Shown piece by piece: positions 37,514 to 41,058 of a stretch of 41,058 bases of DNA. The position numbers and the translations under genes are program-made. The notes below the pieces were generated by a model that ran no database searches, was not told where the DNA came from, and worked only from the letters and a program-made list of their open reading frames with translations. This stretch comes from Nitrosomonas ureae (GTDB lineage: Bacteria; Pseudomonadota; Gammaproteobacteria; Burkholderiales; Nitrosomonadaceae). The stretch spans positions 1 through 41,058 of the forward strand of contig CAMCBD010000015.1 of NCBI GenBank assembly GCA_945872825.1. The letters are read 5' to 3'. The first letter of the stretch is position 1; each line of letters begins with the position of its first letter.

Positions 37514-39313
37514 ATGTCCAAAGCGCTTAGCCTACTCAAAGAAGTTTTTGGTTACCCCGCTTTTCGCGGGCAACAAGCAGAAGTCATTGCACATCTCGGT
37601 AATGGTGGCGATTGTCTCGTGTTGATGCCGACAGGCGGGGGCAAATCGTTGTGCTATCAGATTCCTGCTTTGCTGCGCGATGGTGCTGCCATCGTTGTTT
37701 CTCCATTGATTGCATTAATGCAGAATCAGGTGGCTGCGCTGCATGAAATCGGGGTACGCGCGGCGGTTCTGAATTCTTCATTGTCACAGCAGGAAGCCAC
37801 CCAAGTCGAGCAGAAGCTGCTGGCAGGTGAGTATGACTTGTTGTACGTTGCACCGGAGCGCCTGCTGACTGCGCGGTTCTTGAATCTGATTACACGCATT
37901 CCGATTGCATTATTTGCGATTGATGAGGCACATTGCGTGTCGCAATGGGGGCATGATTTTCGTCTGGAATACAGTCAATTGTCAGTATTGCATGAGCGCT
38001 TTCCCAAAGTGCCTCGTATTGCTTTAACAGCAACGGCTGACATGGAAACCCGGAAAGAGATTATTGAGCGACTGGGGTTGGATGTGGCCAGAGTATTTGT
38101 TTCCAGCTTTGATCGCCCGAATATCCGCTATCAAATTATCGATAAAACCAATAGCCGGTCACAGTTATTGGCGTTTATACAAGCGGAACATCCAGGCGAT
38201 GCGGGTATTGTTTATTGTTTATCTCGTAAGAAAGTGGAGGAAACAGCTGCATGGCTAGTCGATCATGGCATGCGCGCAGTGGCTTATCACGCCGGTATGA
38301 ACATGCAGGAGCGGAGTCAGAATCAGGAAAAATTTCTGCGCGAGGAAGGCATCGTCATGGTCGCCACGATTGCGTTCGGTATGGGAATCGATAAGCCAGA
38401 TGTGCGTTTTGTTGCGCATCTGGATTTACCTAAGAGTATTGAAGGTTACTATCAGGAAACCGGCCGTGCTGGCCGTGACGGACAAGCGGCCAATGCTTGG
38501 ATGGTCTACGGCCTCGGTGATGTCATACAGCAACGGCGCATGATTGAGGAATCTCAGGCGCAATTAAAATTTAAGCAAGTTGCCGCCCAGAAGTTGGAAG
38601 CCATGCTGTCGCTGTGCGAAACAACCACTTGTCGCCGTTTACGCTTGTTAAGTTATTTTGGTGAGACGACCGATACGGCACCTTGTGGGAACTGTGATGT
38701 CTGCTTAAATCCCCCGCAAGTCTGGGATGCCACGGTAGAAGTGCAGAAAGCGTTGTCCTGTGTTTACCGGACCGGACAGAATTTTGGTGCGGGGCACTTA
38801 ATTGATGTGTTGCGAGGTAATCTGACTGAGCGTGTCAAACAATGGCATCACGATAGAATCAGTACGTTTGGTATCGGTAAAAATCTGCCTGAGCGAACCT
38901 GGCGCGCGGTATTCCGCCAGATTGTGGCACTTGGCTTATTGACGACGGATAGTGAAGGTCATGGCGCCTTGCAACTGATCGAAGCAAGCCGTGCGGTGTT
39001 GAAAGGACAACAGACCGTGTTTTTGCGGCTGCAAACAAAGCCTGAGCGATCGGCCGGGAAGCGGCAAACTGATGATCTGGTGCCGCTGGATTCAGCAGAG
39101 CGTTACTTGTGGGAGCAGTTGCGCTTATGGCGCGCAAAAACAGCCAAGGAACATGGGGTGCCGGCCTATGTGATTTTTCACGATACTACCTTGCACGAGC
39201 TAGTGCGTTTATGCCCGCAAACGGAAGATGAGTTGCGCCTGGTAACCGGTATCGGTGCGCGCAAACTCGATAAGTATGGCAACCATCTGATTGAGATTCT
39301 TCGCGGTTGTTAG
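37514..39313 (+). CDS. recQ: ATP-dependent DNA helicase RecQ
   Basis: RecQ is a 3'-5' helicase of the RecF recombination pathway. The 599-residue product carries the [14 protein letters not shown] motif 0, Walker [13 protein letters not shown] (about 38-50), [15 protein letters not shown] (about 137-151), [12 protein letters not shown], a zinc-binding cysteine set ([24 protein letters not shown]; about 368-398), an RQC winged-helix domain and a C-terminal HRDC domain (about 525-595). Its length is close to E. coli RecQ. It is divergent from glnA. Confidence 0.96.
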   Translation: MSKALSLLKEVFGYPAFRGQQAEVIAHLGNGGDCLVLMPTGGGKSLCYQIPALLRDGAAIVVSPLIALMQNQVAALHEIGVRAAVLNSSLSQQEATQVEQKLLAGEYDLLYVAPERLLTARFLNLITRIPIALFAIDEAHCVSQWGHDFRLEYSQLSVLHERFPKVPRIALTATADMETRKEIIERLGLDVARVFVSSFDRPNIRYQIIDKTNSRSQLLAFIQAEHPGDAGIVYCLSRKKVEETAAWLVDHGMRAVAYHAGMNMQERSQNQEKFLREEGIVMVATIAFGMGIDKPDVRFVAHLDLPKSIEGYYQETGRAGRDGQAANAWMVYGLGDVIQQRRMIEESQAQLKFKQVAAQKLEAMLSLCETTTCRRLRLLSYFGETTDTAPCGNCDVCLNPPQVWDATVEVQKALSCVYRTGQNFGAGHLIDVLRGNLTERVKQWHHDRISTFGIGKNLPERTWRAVFRQIVALGLLTTDSEGHGALQLIEASRAVLKGQQTVFLRLQTKPERSAGKRQTDDLVPLDSAERYLWEQLRLWRAKTAKEHGVPAYVIFHDTTLHELVRLCPQTEDELRLVTGIGARKLDKYGNHLIEILRGC

Positions 39314-39356
39314 AGATTGTAAACATAAACTGGAATAATACGGCTAGGCTATGCGC

Positions 39357-39384
39357 TTGAGTATTTGATCAGTTCCGTTATATA
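39357..39384 (+). promoter_or_regulatory. Possible promoter of the small lipoprotein gene
   Basis: TTGAGT (39357-39362) and TATATA (39379-39384) are 16 bp apart and end about 50 bp before the lipoprotein ATG. This is a sequence match only. Confidence 0.35.
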
Positions 39385-39436
39385 CTCAAACCTCATGAAG
39401 AAATGATGATCAATTTAAAAAAAGGAATTTTAAGTG

Positions 39437-39616
39437 ATGAAATTATCAATTTTTGCTGCAACTTTAGTAGTATTTCTAGCAGCTTGTTCAAATGCCGATA
39501 TGGGTGATCCCAATGCTACTGGTGAGTGTGAATTTGGAGTAGGTGGTAATGGAGAATGCCTGAAAGAAGGACAGGATCCACGTCCTTTCGGTGGTAAAAG
39601 CAAACCAGGGCATTAA
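39437..39616 (+). CDS. Small predicted lipoprotein
   Basis: The 59-residue product has a lipoprotein signal, MKLSIFAATLVVFLAAC, with lipobox LAAC, then a short Gly/Asp/Pro-rich tail with two more cysteines (GECEFGVGGNGECLKEG). AAAGGA lies about ten bases upstream; GTG 39434 directly before the ATG is also in frame. A strong terminator follows, so it is a self-contained transcription unit. I do not recognise a family. Confidence 0.65.
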   Translation: MKLSIFAATLVVFLAACSNADMGDPNATGECEFGVGGNGECLKEGQDPRPFGGKSKPGH

Positions 39617-39663
39617 TAATCAAGATTAAGACTAATTAATAATAATCTCTCAAAATATGAGAC

Positions 39664-39693
39664 AAAAAGACCACCCAAAGCGGTGGTCTTTTT
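39664..39693 (+). terminator. Rho-independent terminator after the small lipoprotein
   Basis: AAAAAGACCACC and GGTGGTCTTTTT form a perfect 12-base stem with a six-base loop, followed by GTTTTTG. It is 48 bp after the lipoprotein stop and borders the insertion-sequence region; it is symmetric enough to work both ways. Confidence 0.88.
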
Positions 39694-39719
39694 GTTTTTG
39701 AATCATTAAAATTTCCTGA

Positions 39720-40409
39720 TTAGAAAGATTCTTCAGCTTGCCGAAGCCAACGTGCCGAGCGAGGCCCGGTAGTGGCTGCGGCGGCGAACAGACGTAGAGG
39801 GAGCGCTTCAAGGTAGAAGCGCCGGTTGAAACGATAAACAAACGCACCGAGGTAACGGGTTCCGTATTTGGCGAAATGGAATGCATGATAAGCGCCACCC
39901 AGGCTGGTTTTGAGGCTGCCAAAAACCGTATTGATCCAGTTGAATTCTGGCAAATCCTTAGGCTTGCGACCGTCCGCGATGATTTCCCGGTGTTGGCAGC
40001 CTGCATCAGTAACCCCGGCAAAACAGCCCAATCCATCGAAAGTGACTATACAACCTGGCGCGAGATTAGCGTTAGCCCAGTCGGAAACCGCTTTGCGCGT
40101 AAAACCAGGAACCAGTGCCATTTTAATACACAGGGGACGGCCTTCGGCACTGAGCGAGATGGCCGCCACAAAAGGCACCTTGTTCTCGGAACCCCGGCCT
40201 GCCTTGCCGCCAGCCAATTCTCCGCCAAGGTAAGCGTCATCCGCTTGGACATTACCACACAGCGTGTACTTGGCATCCCGTTCCACCATCGCCTGCATCA
40301 GCTTCTGCTGAATCAGCCAAGCCGTGGGGTAACTCACGCCCAACTGCCGCTTAAGGTCGAGTGCCGACAAGTCGGTCTTGGCTTGGCTGAGTAGATAAAT
40401 TGCTAAGAA
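39720..40409 (-). pseudogene. IS1595-family (ISXO2-like) transposase, 5'-truncated
   Basis: The frame matches DDE transposases of the IS1595 group: LKRQLGVSYPTAWLIQQKLM, QADDAYLGGELAGG with the first acidic residues, TFDGLGCFAGVTDAGCQH, and YLGAFVYRFNRRFYLEALPL at the C-terminus. Homology starts at FLAIYLLSQAKTDLSALDL (from about 40409), continuing upstream of the first possible TTG start at 40370. The N-terminal zinc-ribbon half is missing; upstream codons read AFCRTD, unlike the family. The stump ends about 60 bp from an IS3-family end. A truncated, presumably inactive copy. Confidence 0.8.
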
Positions 40410-40472
40410 GTCGGTCCTGCAAAACGCTTGGGAACCCTATAAATGTTCAAATTCATGCGAATTAGCAAACGC

Positions 40473-41058
<586 letters not shown>

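Overview
The window looks like a chromosomal segment of a moderately AT-rich betaproteobacterium, most likely a Nitrosomonas-type ammonia oxidiser. This rests on how the proteins read (EarP with an Arg32-type EF-P, the lptD-surA-pdxA-rsmA run, a PP0621-pilS-pilR run, DUF4124 proteins). No ammonia-oxidation gene lies in the window, so the genus is an inference. Most of the 41 kb is conserved housekeeping sequence. The accessory material sits at both ends and in one islet at about 17.7-19.8 kb.

Layout. 1-1421: unassigned sequence, then a dead IS5-family element with recognisable ends. 1519-3338: earP and efp, the EF-P rhamnosylation pair, closed by a terminator. 3349-10544 (minus strand): an iron-sulphur assembly locus read iscR, iscA-like, sufB, sufC, sufD, sufS, sufU, nfu, preceded by two tandem IscR type-1 boxes overlapping a strong promoter. 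10981-16309 (plus): lptD, surA, pdxA, rsmA (outer-membrane assembly, vitamin B6, 16S rRNA dimethylation), tightly packed. 16452-17714: a lipoprotein of unknown function with an internal repeat.

The islet 17715-19803 holds an inverted-repeat (MITE-like) element, an unknown ORF whose stop lies inside an attC-like hairpin (a possible orphan integron cassette), a sequence resembling an IS6-family end, a tiny membrane-peptide ORF, and a phage-type Rz/Rz1 spanin pair in which the Rz1 lipoprotein gene is nested in another frame inside Rz. No other lysis or structural phage gene was recognised.

19851-22702 (minus): rplU-rpmA, a terminator, then obgE-proB. 22850-27441 (plus): ispB, a PP0621-like gene, pilS and pilR. 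Then ctaA and smpB (minus), ratA-rnfH, a YoaA-type helicase, an MscS-like channel with a coiled-coil periplasmic domain and xth (plus), two related DUF4124-type small genes and glnA (minus), and recQ and a small lipoprotein (plus). 39720-41058: a 5'-truncated IS1595-family transposase gene abutting an IS3-family element whose orfB carries a frameshift and runs off the window.

Functional themes: Fe-S cluster assembly under predicted IscR feedback (clients in the window include IscR itself and the YoaA-type helicase), outer-membrane biogenesis, translation support (EF-P, L21/L27, Obg, SmpB, RsmA) and DNA repair (RecQ, ExoIII, YoaA). The most unusual signals are the IscR-controlled SUF locus using SufU and Nfu, the nested orphan spanin pair, and the attC-like cassette beside it.
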